Counted from the first letter of the stretch, positions 33,901-45,769 are shown. The stretch: 64,000 nucleotides of DNA from Dendrophyllia cribrosa (GCA_024195265.1 JAJLRJ010000006.1:9620639-9684638); one strand, 5' to 3'. The notes: generated from the letters alone by a model not told the origin. Numbers and translations are program-made.

Positions 33901-36177
33901 CCTCATTTTTGTGGACTGTGCTTCTTCTCTTATCACCGCTTGATGTGGGATGTAGTGAATCACCTCCCCTGAGGGTACTTCAGGTACCAGCTCCAAGATC
34001 CCTTCTTCCAATTGTTGTTCCATAACTGCGTGATACTCTTCAAGTTTCTGCATCCTTTCCAGCTTTCGGGTAGTGCTTTGCAACCTTTTTAAGGTCAGTC
34101 CTTTGTTCGGTGGCAAGGAGGCTGGCTGATGTGACTTCCATGGTAACCGTGTTATATATGTTCCATCATCCAATCGTTGCAGCTGATTTTTGAAATCTTC
34201 ATGGAACAAACCTTGCTCAACAGGCTCATCTGTTAGCCCTAGGACTTCCTGCGAACACATCTGTTTGAATTCGTCTTGGCTTGACTTCAAAAAGAAACCC
34301 TTCTCAGTCTCAGTTCCAGACAACATTGACTTTCCTGTGATTGTCCAACCCAGCATAGTGAACTCTGCTCCTGGATCAGTGTCTGGATGTTTGCCCAGAA
34401 CAGCAGGCTCGGTTGTTTTAATCCGCTGTATATCTGCAGCCCCCAGGATAACATGCACTGGCAGGTTATCATCTGTTACTGTTTCTTCAGTAAAGTTTGG
34501 TCTCCTTATTCGATGATTGGCTTTCTTCAATTCTGCAATTCTTGGGTTAGGAAGGTGAGTTAGGACTGGTTTTTCTGCATTAATGCAATGTAGCTCAAAT
34601 CCAAACCCCTCAACAACATTTGACTCAACATTGACCTTATAGATCTCAACATCCCTGTTGACTGTTCCGTACATTTGCTCAATAATCCTTCTTTCAGTTT
34701 TGTATGGTTTCAGGTTCAGTTCAGTGAGTAAATTTGAGCTGATGTAAGAGCTTCCAGCTCCACTATCCAACATGATTCGAGCCTGTACTCCATTAATCTT
34801 AGCGATGACAGTTGCATGCAAAGTAGTTTGGGTATCCACCACACCATAAAACCGCTCCGACCTGCCTGAAGACCCAGGGTTGGGTTGGTGAAAAAGTGTG
34901 CTCTTCATCTTGTTACAAACAGAGGTATGGTGCCTCCCATTGCACTTCCCACACCCTCGTGATTTACATTTGGAAGCCACATGCCCAGGCCGGGCACAAT
35001 TGAAACACAACCTGTTCCTTGTTAAATGCTCCTTTCTGCTGGCAATATCTAAGACCTTGGTACAATCACTGCTACGATGGTTCTTTAAACCACAGTAAAC
35101 ACAGGGTGGAAGCCCTTGCGACTGCTTTGGGGTTCCCCCAAACATCAGCAATTTGTCTTCTCCTTTTGGGCGACCGTCTTGGTTCCCAGGTACAGTATCA
35201 CTTGTTGTGGGTGGGCCGGATTCCACTAAGGATAAGGGGTTTCGGTCTGTGTACTTTCTTAGATTGTCAACTAGCTCCTCAAGTCCCCATTCTTCCCAGT
35301 TATCATCCTTTTGAGCCATAACCTCTCTAACAGGACCCAATTTATCCATTATGCTGTACACATAACTTTGGGCACCCTCCAGTTTCTTCATTGTTGCTAA
35401 GGTTCGAACTGTTTTGGACAACTGTGTGTGAAACTCATGTATTTCTTTGATTTTGTGCGTACTGGTGATGTTTGGCAAGGCTTCCAAATCCTTGATTAAG
35501 GCCTTATGGACCTTAATGTCCTTTCCAAAGGTTAGTTCTAGAATTTTCTTGGCTTCATTATAGCCTTCAGGGGTGTGCGGCAGCCCCAGAATGTGATCTT
35601 TCGGTTCCCCTTCGACTAATTCAAGTAAGTAATTAAATTTACTTATCTCAGAAATCTTTGAGCTGTCTGCTTCCACAACAAACTGATTCCAGAATCTAAG
35701 CCAGTCCTTGCAATCCCCCTTGAATGGTGATATGGTGTACTTCTGCAACTTCACTGCTTGAGGTTTGGCCTCTTGTTGCTCAGCCTTCTTCTTTTCCAAT
35801 TCCATTTCGAGCTCAATCTTCTTCTTGAACCAATCCTCCTCCCGTTTGTGCAGCTCTTGTTTTTCCAATTCTCTCAATTCATCCTTAAGTCTCCTTCTCA
35901 ATTCGTGTATAGGTACTAAATCCTCCTTGTGAGCATCTGACCAGCCCTTCACATCTGCAAATAATTTTTCGGCCTCCAACATGGCGTCCTTGACAAGATT
36001 TGCCGAAGCTTCCACGGTTTTGCTGATATCACATATTTTCTCGTAAGCTGATGATACGTCCTCTTTCACACCGAAATCGACCGTTTCCTTGATCTCATTG
36101 ACGTAGTAGGTTGCTCTGTTAAGTTCCTTCGTGTAGCGCTGTTCTGCGAGTTCCACCATGTTTGTATAAATTTCCAC
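30988..36177 (-). CDS. BEL/Pao gag-pol polyprotein with one internal stop
   Basis: The frame is open from 36177 to 32908, has one in-frame TAA at 32905-32907, and continues in the same frame to 30988. Part 1 (1090 aa): a coiled-coil gag to about residue 145, a gag homology region about 146-290, zinc knuckles at C359-C372, C391-C404 and C409-C421, protease DSG at 471-473, RT with GDIQKAF at 805-811 and YVDD at 883-886. Part 2: the end of RNase H (WVDSTTVLYWI), the HHCC zinc region (HGGVSTTMCH, CNVCRRYW), and the integrase core with GVDFAGP and VSDNGKTF. The final part resembles the DUF5641 tail of BEL elements. The stop falls in RNase H, so full polyprotein would need readthrough; otherwise the copy is dead. 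Confidence 0.9.
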
Positions 36178-36260
36178 GCGCTCGATGATGAGTTGAAAGC
36201 TGTTTATCCGTTTGAATCTAGTTCCGTTCTGTTTAGTCCTGGCAGGGTCGCCACTTTTGG

Positions 36261-36469
36261 TGTGGGAAACGTTTTTACCCGGTACACCAAATAAAATTCA
36301 CAAGTTTAACACTTCCTTGATTTAATAAACCGCCTTGAGTCTACACAAAAGTCAGAACGTCTCCGCCATGTTTTGAACCACGAGGTCTCTCTCTTTTACA
36401 TATCACGTGACTTACTTTCCGACCTAATTTGCATAATGCAACCTGATTTACATATTTGAATTTCGGACA
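36261..36469 (-). repeat. BEL/Pao 5' LTR
   Basis: 209 bp, partner of 30735-30943. The promoter for the element's transcript should lie here. Confidence 0.9.
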
Positions 36470-37104
36470 CCTTTGAACGAGAAAAACAGGATTTGTCTTG
36501 AGGAATGCGATAATGTTACAACACCTCATTATCCAATTTCCGCTCTATTATCTGTCAAGTAGCTTCAAGTGGTCGCTTACGGGAGGTTAAAAACAAAAGA
36601 AAATTTCAAACTTTTAGCTCTAAAAGTGGTCGCGGTCGCTTACGAGAGGTGGTCGCTTACAAGAGGTTCCAAATATAGTGATTTGACTTGGAAACTTTTG
36701 GTATTTTGGAAAACTGGTCGCTGAGGAGAGGTGGTCGCTTACGAGAGGTGGTCGCAACCGGAGGTTCGACTGTACTGCTTAGTAGCTTTCATTTTATGAA
36801 TAGGTCACACTTGATACAAATACAAACGTGTTGGTTGCCCTGTGCCTGCCTCGTCCCCAGTTTCGCGCGGCCATTATCCGTTCGCTAATGTTTTTTCGTT
36901 TCCCGCTCGACGGACTAAGCTGGAAAAGAGAGACTGCTCGTAGTCTATTGGTGTCCGGTCTTCCAAATGGCCGCCCCTATTGCTTTTTTCAAAGGGGGTC
37001 ATTTCCGCCGGAAATTCGTTCGAACGCGTCTCCATAATCTCTGATTACTGCTAGTAACAAATTGAGCGATGTTCATCACAGGAGTAGATAATAAAACTAT
37101 GTTC

Positions 37105-37191
37105 ACCGACCCGATAACTCGAACCCCCGCTAACTCAACTGATTTTCGTTTCCCTTCACAGTTCGAGTTAGCGAGGTTCTACTGTAATCAC
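37105..37191. mobile_element. Tigger-like terminus fragment
   Basis: It ends with AGCGAGGTTCTACTGTA, and AACTCGAACCCCCGCTAACT lies upstream, resembling folded ends of CAGTAGAACCTCG-type Tc1/mariner relatives. Only a short piece is present. Confidence 0.4.
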
Positions 37192-38714
37192 GGACCGATG
37201 ACATCAAAGAAAAAGATCCATATTGGTCAGCATAACAAACAGTTTGCATACAAACGATATCTGCTGCTGAGTGTTGTAATTGTTTTTTTAGCACTTAACA
37301 ACAATTGTCTTTGTTACTTATTATTTCTCATGCGTGACAAAACAGAATAAAATGCGAAAACATCAGCGGTAGTTGTTTCGACCAAAGCCCCTTTCTGTTT
37401 ACATATTTTTTAAATTACTCTAGTCAAACCAAAATACAGACTATGATCATTCTTCAGCAATCATTATACGTGTATATTTTCTTCTTATTGGTCAATCGTA
37501 GCATGGCCGTGCTCATGCGCTCACTCCAGAATTGTTGCCAGAATTGTTTGAGGTTTCGTGCTTCAAGCGCGGAGTTATCGCACGGTTGTTTTATAATCTG
37601 GTATAATGTTCCGCTCGTCGAAAACAAGGGTTTCGTGGTTGGGTGTCTTTTGCATCTGTGACAATTTACATGCAAAAAAAAAATTGCAAGAGCGCCTTCC
37701 GCCTGTTAATCATAACTTGACCGTATAAACATCCAATGGTACTCCCGGGGTATTTGATCGAACAACAAAATTGAACGAAGAACCAATCGATGTCAATGGA
37801 ACACCAATGGCTTGATTGGGTTCGCCAGCCACCAACAAGCGAACATTTCATTTTGGGTGAGTTCGATTATCTAACAAATCGAACCAGTCGAACTAATGGC
37901 ACAATGTCCTGTTTGATTTTTTTTCGGATTGCATCTCTTGATGAGTGACGCATATATACTTTAAACAAACAGGAGTTTAGTAATCCAACATTCGGTTTTT
38001 GTTCGATATTGACTGTTCGATTGGTGAGCGTTCAGAAATTGAACGTTCAATTGCGTTCGATTGCTTGAGTAGTTTTCTTGTGTATGATCAGTGATTCCCG
38101 GCGTATCACATCGAACGTTCAGTTTTCGAACACAATCGAACTCTTTCGTTTGATTGAGGTCGGTCATCGAACAAAATCGAACATTTGATTTTCGAACTCT
38201 ATCGAACGAAAGAGTTCGATTCAGTTCGGTCATCGAACAAAGTGGAACTCGAATCGAACAAAATCTTACTTTCGATTTTCGAACTCTTGATAACAAGTTC
38301 GTAAATTGATCCAGCGTTGAAACAGTCAAGGCGACAGATACCACGCAGCTCTTTACAATCTCTAATTTCATTGGACCTGGGTATCATGCAGCGGAATACG
38401 AAAAAATTGTAATGATTGTATTTCTACTCTGCCTTTCCGCCTAATCATCGGAATTTTGTGCGCCAATGCTTGTGTCGCAGTACGAAATTTAATTGCAGCC
38501 CTGATGCAATCGGCTGATTTGCTTCTGCTTCGAAAGGTGTTGCCGCGCAACTCTGAGAAGAACACAAGTAACCAAAAAGTTAACTTTAAAATAAGTCAAG
38601 GCGGGCATCTTCTCTGTCATGTGCAATAATACATCGTAATAATATGCCGTTTCTGCGAAAATAGATTCAAGATTTACGCATTCACAGGATCGACTTCAGT
38701 CTCTTTATTTTGTA

Positions 38715-38977
38715 CGAGAATTTAGTTTTATCGACTGAGTCGATAAGGTAAATTGACCACCGTAAAAAGATTCAAATAGCTGACGTTTCGAGCGCTAGCC
38801 CTTCGTCGGAGCGAATCCTTGATTCGCTCCGACGAAGGGCTAGCGCTCGAAACGTCAGCTATTTGAATCTTTTTACGGTGGTCAATTTACCTTATCGACT
38901 CAGTCGATAAAACTAAATTCTCGTGTTTCATCCCCCCACCGACGCAGCACCACAGTTTCTCTAGAAACTAACCCCAT
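38715..38977. mobile_element. Miniature Penelope-like inverted dimer
   Basis: It consists only of two inverted copies of the Penelope-like end found at 21.3 and 23.8 kb, meeting at GAATC-CTT-GATTC (38813-38825). It is flanked by 13-bp TCTTTATTTTGTA (38702-38714 and 38978-38990). One side stops at CGAGAATTTAG; the other extends about 54 bp further to ACCCCAT, the same asymmetry as the 21-24 kb insertion. Confidence 0.88.
38769..38869. ncRNA. Two facing hammerhead-like motifs
   Basis: One motif is on the - strand (38769-38817) and one on the + strand (38821-38869), identical to those at 21399 and 23775, with the same C at U4 and the same ACGU stem III. Confidence 0.55.
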
Positions 38978-39223
38978 TCTTTATTTTGTATTTTAGCTCA
39001 AAGTTCGATTTCCGAACTCAATCGACCTAAATCGAACCATGACCGTTCGATTTCGTTCGATTTTATTCGATCTGGTTCGGGCATCGAACTCACAAAAATG
39101 TTTGTGTTCGATTTCGTTCGATGGCCGAACTAAATCGAACTTTTTCGTTCGATTTCGTTTGTTGTGATACGCCGGGTTGATTGAGTTCGATTACCAAACG
39201 TTAGATTGGATACCCCGTGTGGT

Positions 39224-40230
39224 AATTAAACATTTTTTAGACCAGTTGCAAATAGCTCATTTTATAATTCAACACATTGATACACTGCGCAGATATGGTC
39301 GAATGCGGCGATGGTGGTAAATTTTGCATTTTCAAGGAAAGTGAAAATGAAAAGGGAAAAGAAAGAAAAAAGAGAAAAAGAGAAAAGAAAAGAGAAAATT
39401 ATTAATCACACGGATTGGACAAAAAAGGCGCGAAATTTTCGTGTTGTCTCGCAGTGTTTCTTGGTGAAGTTGAATGAAAGCTGGTTCAAAGTTTCAACCG
39501 CTCGACACGGAGAGAATGAAGGATCACATTTTAAGTAAAGTAAAGTAAAGTTTAATTTCAACATCATCGCAAATTAATGAATTACAATGTTGTTACAAAC
39601 GGAAAAGTTAAATACCTCTGGAATATGATATAGACTTCATACTTCCTCAGAAACGTTTCTGATCTTAGTTAAAAGCGGATTGAAGCTAAAAGATCTCGCC
39701 ATTACGGCTGTAGGAACTAAAACTAGCAAATTTGTAAACAACAGCGATCGATTTGCTCTTACTTCGGTGTTTGGAAATTTCGTGCTAATGGAAGGGACTA
39801 AAAGGCCATCTCAACGATGTTTTAAACGTTTATTATGACCTTGCGCTGTGAATTGTTGTAAGCCATACTGTCCTCGCTGCAGCTCTTTCAGACTTTTCGC
39901 CCCTCTGTTCAAGAAACAATTGTCACTTAGAAATTATCTGCCGTTTTTCTGTGTTTTAAACTGTTCTGTCCCGATCCTAACCGTATAAAACTCGCAATTA
40001 GGGACGGTGAAAAGTACTTAACGCTTTCACTCTCCGAGCCGAGTGAATTATGGATACATAAAGTGTAGTTCTGCCTGTGGACGAAATCCTATGGTGTGAC
40101 CATTCAAATGAAACCTCCGGCAGTACTTTTGGATGGTACAATTTGTTTTTCAAACAGTTTAATGTAACACACCACACCGGTTAACTAGACCTGACATGTT
40201 AGGTAGACGCGGACAGCTGTTTCGGCCTTT

Positions 40231-40263
<33 letters not shown>

Positions 40264-40690
40264 TAATAAAATCAATTTATATCGCGCGTGTTACATTTGA
40301 ATATGTTCACACGCGCATGTTTATAGCTCTGTTTTTGAAGCTCGTCACACAAATATTCAATACAGTTTTCACCAACTCAATTGTTTCTTCTCAAAAATCC
40401 CAATATTTAATTTTCCTTTGCGTATATTTTCTAAGAAATAATAATACTGTAAAGTTTGGAGAGTCTATAGGCTAAATGACTGATGAATTGACCGCATATT
40501 CTCGAGCATTAGCGCAATACGTATATAAACATACTAATTCCCGCGGCTTTCCAGTATTTGACCGCATAAACAGCATAAAAATAGCTGTTAGTATCTTTTC
40601 TGTATTTTTGCCATTAGCAGTGGACAGATTATTTTTTCTTTTCAGCATTGAAACCTGCCTTTTTGCCATGGACTACTTTCCCACCATATT
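39224..40690. other. Dispersed repeats, no gene seen
   Basis: 39410-39530 resembles 12230-12470 read in reverse, and 39770-40010 resembles 9690-10080, so these are members of dispersed families. An (AAT)n run lies at about 40231-40262. A purine-rich stretch at 39340-39400 gives a Lys/Glu-rich frame without a recognisable protein. Confidence 0.5.
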
Positions 40691-40695
40691 CTATA

Positions 40696-40846
40696 GACGG
40701 TTTTCACTCACGTGATCTTCAGTCCTGTGGGACTCAAATGACAAAGGCCATGGCGGCCATGTTGGTGCACATAACAAAAGAAGTTTATGAAAATTCTTTT
40801 GTAAGTGTGCACCAACATGGCCGTCGTGACGTAACGTGAAAACCAC
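40696..40846. mobile_element. Hairpin MITE with GGTTTTCAC ends
   Basis: GGTTTTCACTCACGTGA pairs with ACGTAACGTGAAAACC, and GGCGGCCATGTTGGTGCAC pairs with GTGCACCAACATGGCCGTC. There is no ORF. Confidence 0.6.
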
Positions 40847-41047
40847 CTATATGCTACGTTTCTATTCACTGGCTCAGCTGTATATGCTGTAAATAGAACC
40901 TCTCGAAAGTGAAATCTTTCTGCAACAACAACAGCGTTTATTCGTACTGTAAAGTTACAAAGATGTATACATAATATATAATACAATATAGATACAGTAG
41001 CTGGTTACCCAAAATAACTAAAAAGCTAAACTACTTGGGTAACCAAT

Positions 41048-41345
41048 TATAAAATGCTCAAGGAAATGCGCGCGCTATGATTGGTTAAACCGAGTTCATT
41101 ATAACTCGATAAAGCACGCGCGTGACGTAAGGTTCATTATAACCGCGTTTTATTTTATAAAAGAAATAAAAAACTTGTACCTCGTGCATTATTGAGTTAT
41201 ATAAGCACTTGGGAATTTTTAAGAACACTCGAGAAGTGCGAGAAGCACTCGCCTTTGGCTCGTGCTTCTCTGCACTTCTCTCGTGTTCTTAAAAATTCCC
41301 AAGTGCTTATTTAACTCAATAATGCACTCCGCGCGTTTTTTATTT
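41048..41345. mobile_element. Hairpin MITE, shorter relative of 6168-6702
   Basis: It starts ATTATAAAATGCTCAAGGAA and holds the GAGAAGTGCGAGAAGCACTC palindrome, as at 6168-6702, but with a single central hairpin. The right end lacks the outer arm. Confidence 0.65.
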
Positions 41346-41956
41346 CTTTAATAACATACACGCGAGTCAGAAAAGTGGCTTAACATATTGACAACAATAT
41401 CGCCGCTCTCAGCTCTATCTCTTCTTTCTGCACTTTCAACAAAATCTGGTCGGTTGTTCAAAGAATTATTTTTCAGGTTTTCTTTTCAACATTGACCTGG
41501 GTCGCATCAAAGTGCTTGTCAACAACATTTTTCTGCCGACTAACGATTTGTTTGTCTGAGTCACAACGGGGGTCAGAAACCTGTGACGTCATTCGTGCGC
41601 AGCGCTAAGCCGACCGACTATTGCATAATGAGTCATTATTAATGCGTGTGTACCATTGCAGGTCAGATAGGCCTCGAGCTACAGTGTTCCAGGAATTGTC
41701 TTTTGTTAATATACGCTAGTTTGCTGCTCTGAGAATAAAAAATAACACAAAAACTGGTGAGATAGTACAATCAAAAGATGCCGTCAGTATACAGCCAAGA
41801 AATCAGTTTCTTTGTTAACGGTAGAAAGGTATGTAAATTTCGATGTTGTTTGTTTGGTCGGCTATATGTATCAAATCCAAGAGCGCACGTCCCCCCGCCC
41901 CACGGGCAAACCATTTGACATTTAACAAAAAAATGGTCAAATACCCCACATGTTGG

Positions 41957-42111
41957 TAGCCTGTTCCATGCTCCGAGATAGTGGGAAAAGCGCGAAGTAA
42001 AAAAAGGGAAAAAATCACGGCGCCGCCCTCATCTCCCCAGTTTCCCAGTGGTTTTTTCCTTTTTTTTTTACTTCGCGCGTTCCCCACTATTTCGGAGCCT
42101 GGAACAGGCTA
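41957..42111. mobile_element. 155-bp MITE with 9-bp target duplication
   Basis: TAGCCTGTTCC...GGAACAGGCTA inverted ends, with GCGCGAAGTAAAAAAA mirrored inside, are flanked by identical ACATGTTGG (41948-41956 and 42112-42120). The 9-bp duplication suggests mobilisation by a Mutator-type transposase. Confidence 0.8.
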
Positions 42112-42119
42112 ACATGTTG

Positions 42120-42653
42120 GCAGTTTGAGTGAAATTTGATCCTCGCAGTGCGCTATCAACTTAAACACGGACCCGCGCTATGAAAGGAACCTTGGCCTGG
42201 CCAATGCAAACCGCCAGTCATTTCACACTTGACACCGAACTGTCAACATCACGTGCATCCTCTCGCCAATGGAGAACCGTTACCGGCGCGAAATTCAAAT
42301 TTGGCAAGCTAAAATATTATATTCATGCTAAAAGGCGCATAAATTCAAATAATGTTTTTAGTTTTATTTTCGTGAAAGATAAATCCTATACAAGATTGAA
42401 CTGGTGAAGGTAGAATTAGACTTATTTTGGGGGGCAACGGTCTTCCTCCGTGTTGTTCGCAGTGTCAGCCATCTTTGATTAGCCGTTGAAGCAGTGATGG
42501 TGTGACAAAAGGGGGCGGAGCTATCCCTTTTATAGCTTGGGTCCGTGTTTAAGAAGTTGAAAAGCAACCTGAAAAAAATTCAGGCTTGAACGGGATTCGA
42601 ACCCATGACCTTGCAATACCGGTGCAATGCTCTACCCACTGAGCTACCAAGCA
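42120..42653 (-). repeat. tRNA-derived SINE, split by a TTAA element
   Basis: The tRNA-like part (about 42584-42653, - strand) has box A GAGCATTGCAC context and box B GGGTTCGAATCCCG. CCTGAAAAAAATTCAGG adjoins it at the 3' side. The tail (ATCCTCGCAGTGCGCTATCAA) is separated by the element at 42165-42548. It is the same family as the units at 48.1-59.1 kb. Confidence 0.75.
42165..42548. mobile_element. TTAA-flanked MITE in SINE tail
   Basis: ACACGGACCC...GGGTCCGTGT inverted ends, extending to GCTATRAAAGG with mismatches, are bounded by TTAA (42161-42164 and 42549-42552). It lies at the SINE's TTAA, the same position used by the pair at 55253-58945. Confidence 0.8.
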
Positions 42654-42928
42654 ATATACACTGTCAAATGTCCCACCGGTTAGAGCTTCACAGAGCGTCA
42701 AATACCCCACCCTCCGGGCAAGAAGCTATTAAAGGAACAAGTTTAAGGAAATTTTACACATTTCACACTTTTGTTACTGATAACAACAGTGAGCCCACAT
42801 TTGACAAGCCTTTTCAAAGAAGCTGTTACACCTGTGCAAGTGTCCTTGTCAGTGCTTCAGATTTTTACAAAAAGGCATCTTTAAAATGACTTCAAAACAA
42901 TAAACACTTTATTACTGGTGATGAGGGA

Positions 42929-43003
42929 AACAGTGAATTTTGTTTCGCGAATCGAAGTCGAAGGAAACATCGAGATTCGAGGGAAAAAAATTCACTGTTT
43001 CCC
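42929..43003. repeat. Short inverted repeat
   Basis: GGGAAACAGTGAATTTT and AAATTCACTGTTTCCC flank about 40 bp. The sequence right after it (GGGACTGTGCAATAATTATC plus a G-rich run) recurs inverted at about 60055-60107. Confidence 0.6.
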
Positions 43004-45175
43004 GAGGAATCAGTTATTAGGGACTGTGCAATAATTATCGGGGAGGGGGTTGGAAAACCAGAGGGGGGGGGCATAAAGTAAAATCAAAGCAAGGATAGGG
43101 AGGGCTCAAAGTAAAATAAGTCACTCAAAAGGAGGGGGCATTTTATTTCAAGTGTTTATAGTTCTCACTGAAAGACTTGATGATCTGTTCTGTGGCTGAA
43201 CTGCAATTTCAATCTGTTGCAATACGATTATCTATTTTTCTCTATTTCTATAATATAGAGACGAATATTGCGATAAAGCGTTTCTGGCTTTTTAAGAGCC
43301 AATGTCTGAAATTTTCGAAAATTGGGCGACAGACGCAAAATTTCTGATTTCTTCATATTTTGCCCAAATAATCTATATAGTGAAGCATTTTCAAAAATAA
43401 CATTAAAAATTGTAACGGCGTTTTATTTTTTTCGAAAACGGGCAAAGTTTGAAAAACGGCAAATCGGCGGCCTTTCAGTTGTGAAACCGGCGAAAAATTA
43501 CACATTTTCATCTCGCTCGTACAGAAAAACGCGATGCCATATATCAATAAAATCTGGCCACAACATAAACACACTCTTGTTCTTTAAACTACAGTAATTT
43601 ACTTTGAATTAGCTGTTGAAATAAGAATATTTCGTCCGTTAGGAGAAACATTATTTCTTCCATTTTAAAAATTACAAAATTTGAACCAATTTCAACGCCG
43701 TGGAAACCCAATTGGTACGTTGAGTTTGAAAACAAAATCAAGACAGTCTTGAAGCACAACTTCTGTTGTTTACTGTGGTAAAATATTTCTGGCGGCATTT
43801 TAAAAGTGCCCCGTCGAGAGACCAAAACGTGAAGGATAGTTTGACAGGAAAATTTGTGATACGAACGAGCGCCGACGCTACGAATAAAGTGTTTACCGCA
43901 AAAAAAAAAATAGTTTCTTTGAGATAAAGCCTTTCTCAGAATTGCAAAGACATCAGAAGAATTTTATCTATCCTTTGCTAACTTAAAAATGATATATTTT
44001 AAACAGTTTGTTGGGATACGAAGTAGAGACAAAAGCATGTTGTGCGACCTTATATTAAAATAACAGCGATCAACACTCACCCGCTTTCCGTTGATAGTTC
44101 ATCAGAAAATTAAACTTACCCGAGCCTTGAATTGCGTTTATGATAAAGGAAATCCTGCACTCCATTGTTGTGTTTGGAATATCTGAGCCTTGTAGATCAT
44201 ATCATAGCGTTATTTACTGCAAATGTGTTAAAACGAAAGTCGCTAAATGACAGTCCTCTGAGTCCTCAATGTGTTGCAAAGAGATTGCGTGACGCGTAGC
44301 GCACTGAAATTTGAGAAATACTTTGCTCCCTGGGCGAAAAGTTTTGGCAATTACCAAAAAATAAATTCCTGCACAGCAAAAGTAGAGAAAAAAAAGATTG
44401 TCCGCAGCGAGCGAAAGAAAAGTATGGAATAATCTCGAAAAAAAATTCTTGCACAGCCTCAAGGCGGAAAAAAAATTCATACATCACACAAGGCTTCTTC
44501 AATCTTCTTACAAGAGAAAATAAAACCGTAAAAGCGGTTAGCAATCTTGCATTACATTGGCCCTTCATTTTCTAGCTTTACAAGGGCAACTATATATATC
44601 CTCAAATTCTTCAAGGAGGGCCATCGGTGGCGCTTTCCTCTTCACTGCCGGGCACGGGCACGGCGCATTTCTTTTGTGACTACATCCGGGCCGACTTTTC
44701 GTTGAATCGGTAGCAAGGGCTTTTACATTTCCTTTAGCGCCCAGCCCGCCTTGAGGCTTTGGCCTTTGTTTGAGCTGCTAACTGAGCTTGAGACTTGTAA
44801 AGAAAGGGAGAAGTGCAACGCCTTCGCTGAGGAGGGTGGCGTACTGTTGTTTGGCCAGGTTCATTAGTGGTACGGGAGGCCTCCTCATCCCCCCCAATTC
44901 GCGAGCCCGTTCCCAACCCGAGAGCTTGCTCGCAGGCTAGGGGGATACTCGGATATGTTTTGGCTGGGTATGTACCGTCCGGGTCTCCAAATTTAAACCC
45001 CGTTTTAGAAAGAATTTGCACTCAAAATGTTATCTCGGATGGCAGAGCCTTGAAGAGCGCAGGGCTGTCAGCCGCCTATCCCTGATTGTCCACGGCCTTG
45101 TGAACGTTGAAAGTCAGATTCTGGTCAAGACTAGACAATCCCAAGGTCAACACCACTTTTGAAATATCCTCTCGG

Positions 45176-45769
45176 AGGGGGAGGGGGTACTCCCTATAAT
45201 GGGCTATACGGGGATGCTCCGCCCGAAAGGGGTACCTTTTTGAGGTTGGAGGTATATGAAAGGGTCGGGATTTCACGAGTTGAAGTATATGAAAGGGCAT
45301 GGTTTTCACGAAGAATAGGAAAGGGTAGCGAAAAGACGAGTTGAAGCATAAAAAAGGTAGGGAAAACTGCCATTCAAGTATTATAAAAAGGGCCTTTCAA
45401 AATATATCAAAAAGACGCACGTAAAGGCTATATGAAAGGGGTACCATTTTCAATGAAAGGTATATGAAAGGGGTGCCATTTTCAATGAAAGGTATATGAA
45501 AGGGGTACCATTTTTAATGAAAGGTATATGAAAGGGGTGCCATTTTCAATGAAAGGTATATGAAAGGGGTACCATTTTTAATGAAAGGTATATGAAAGAG
45601 ATACCATTTTCAATGAAGGGTATATGAAAGGGGTACCATTTTCAATGAAAGGTATATGAAAGGGGTACCTTTCCTGTCAAAAACGATATATGAAAGGGTA
45701 AGGGTTTGAACCTCGGGGCGGAGCATCCCCGTACAAAACTTTGTTGAGTACTCCCCCCCCCCCCCCCCC
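45176..45769. repeat. 32-bp minisatellite inside an inverted-repeat element
   Basis: Units reading TATATGAAAGGGGTACCATT plus TTCAATGAAAGG repeat about eight times from 45429, preceded by looser versions from 45250. The block is bounded by inverted GGGGATGCTCCGCCC (45210) and GGGCGGAGCATCCCC (45716), then GAGTACTCCC and a 17-base C run. A similar GAGTAC plus 24-C terminus stands at 46331-46359. Confidence 0.8.

Larger units (their letters stand above)
30735..36469 (-). mobile_element. BEL/Pao LTR retrotransposon
   Basis: LTRs of 209 bp at 30735-30943 and 36261-36469 differ at one position by my reading. Read on the - strand they begin TGTCC and end CCACA. A purine-rich tract precedes the 3' LTR (30944-30953). 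A TGGCGACCCTGCC primer-binding-like site follows the 5' LTR (about 36236-36253). Domain order is gag, protease, RT, RNase H, integrase, as in BEL/Pao. I see no target duplication at the outer edges (TAGGG left, CCTTT right). Confidence 0.92.
30113..36772. mobile_element. Tigger/pogo-like non-autonomous element, split by BEL insertion
   Basis: The ends are CAGTCGAACCTCC and GGAGGTTCGACTG, bounded by TA (30111-30112 and 36773-36774). Repeated GGTCGCTTACGAGAGG-type motifs lie at both margins. CAGT...AACCTC ends with TA targets are typical of the Tigger/pogo branch of Tc1/mariner. Without the BEL insert it is about 0.9 kb. No transposase is present. Confidence 0.7.
37739..39223. mobile_element. 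TTCGAT/ATCGAA-rich inverted-repeat element
   Basis: The outer ends ACTCCCGGGGTAT and ATACCCCGTGTGGT are roughly inverted. Further in, CCCGGCGTATCACA (38097) is mirrored by TGTGATACGCCGGG (39164). Much of the sequence is built from TTCGAT, TTCGTTCGA and their complements. A 263-bp Penelope-like insert splits the right half (38715-38977). No gene is seen. Confidence 0.55.

Noticed and set aside
30730..36474. Target-site duplication of the BEL/Pao element
   Set aside because: TAGGG on the left and CCTTT on the right do not match, also when the LTR edges are shifted by two bases.
39340..39538. Lys/Glu-rich frame as a gene
   Set aside because: It is the translation of a purine-rich low-complexity run joined to a dispersed repeat.
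44734..45021. 95-codon - strand frame
   Set aside because: Basic, low-complexity product without a domain, lying in a repeat-rich core.
45429..45690. CRISPR-like array
   Set aside because: Units are contiguous without unique spacers, in a eukaryotic transposon-like setting; it is a minisatellite.
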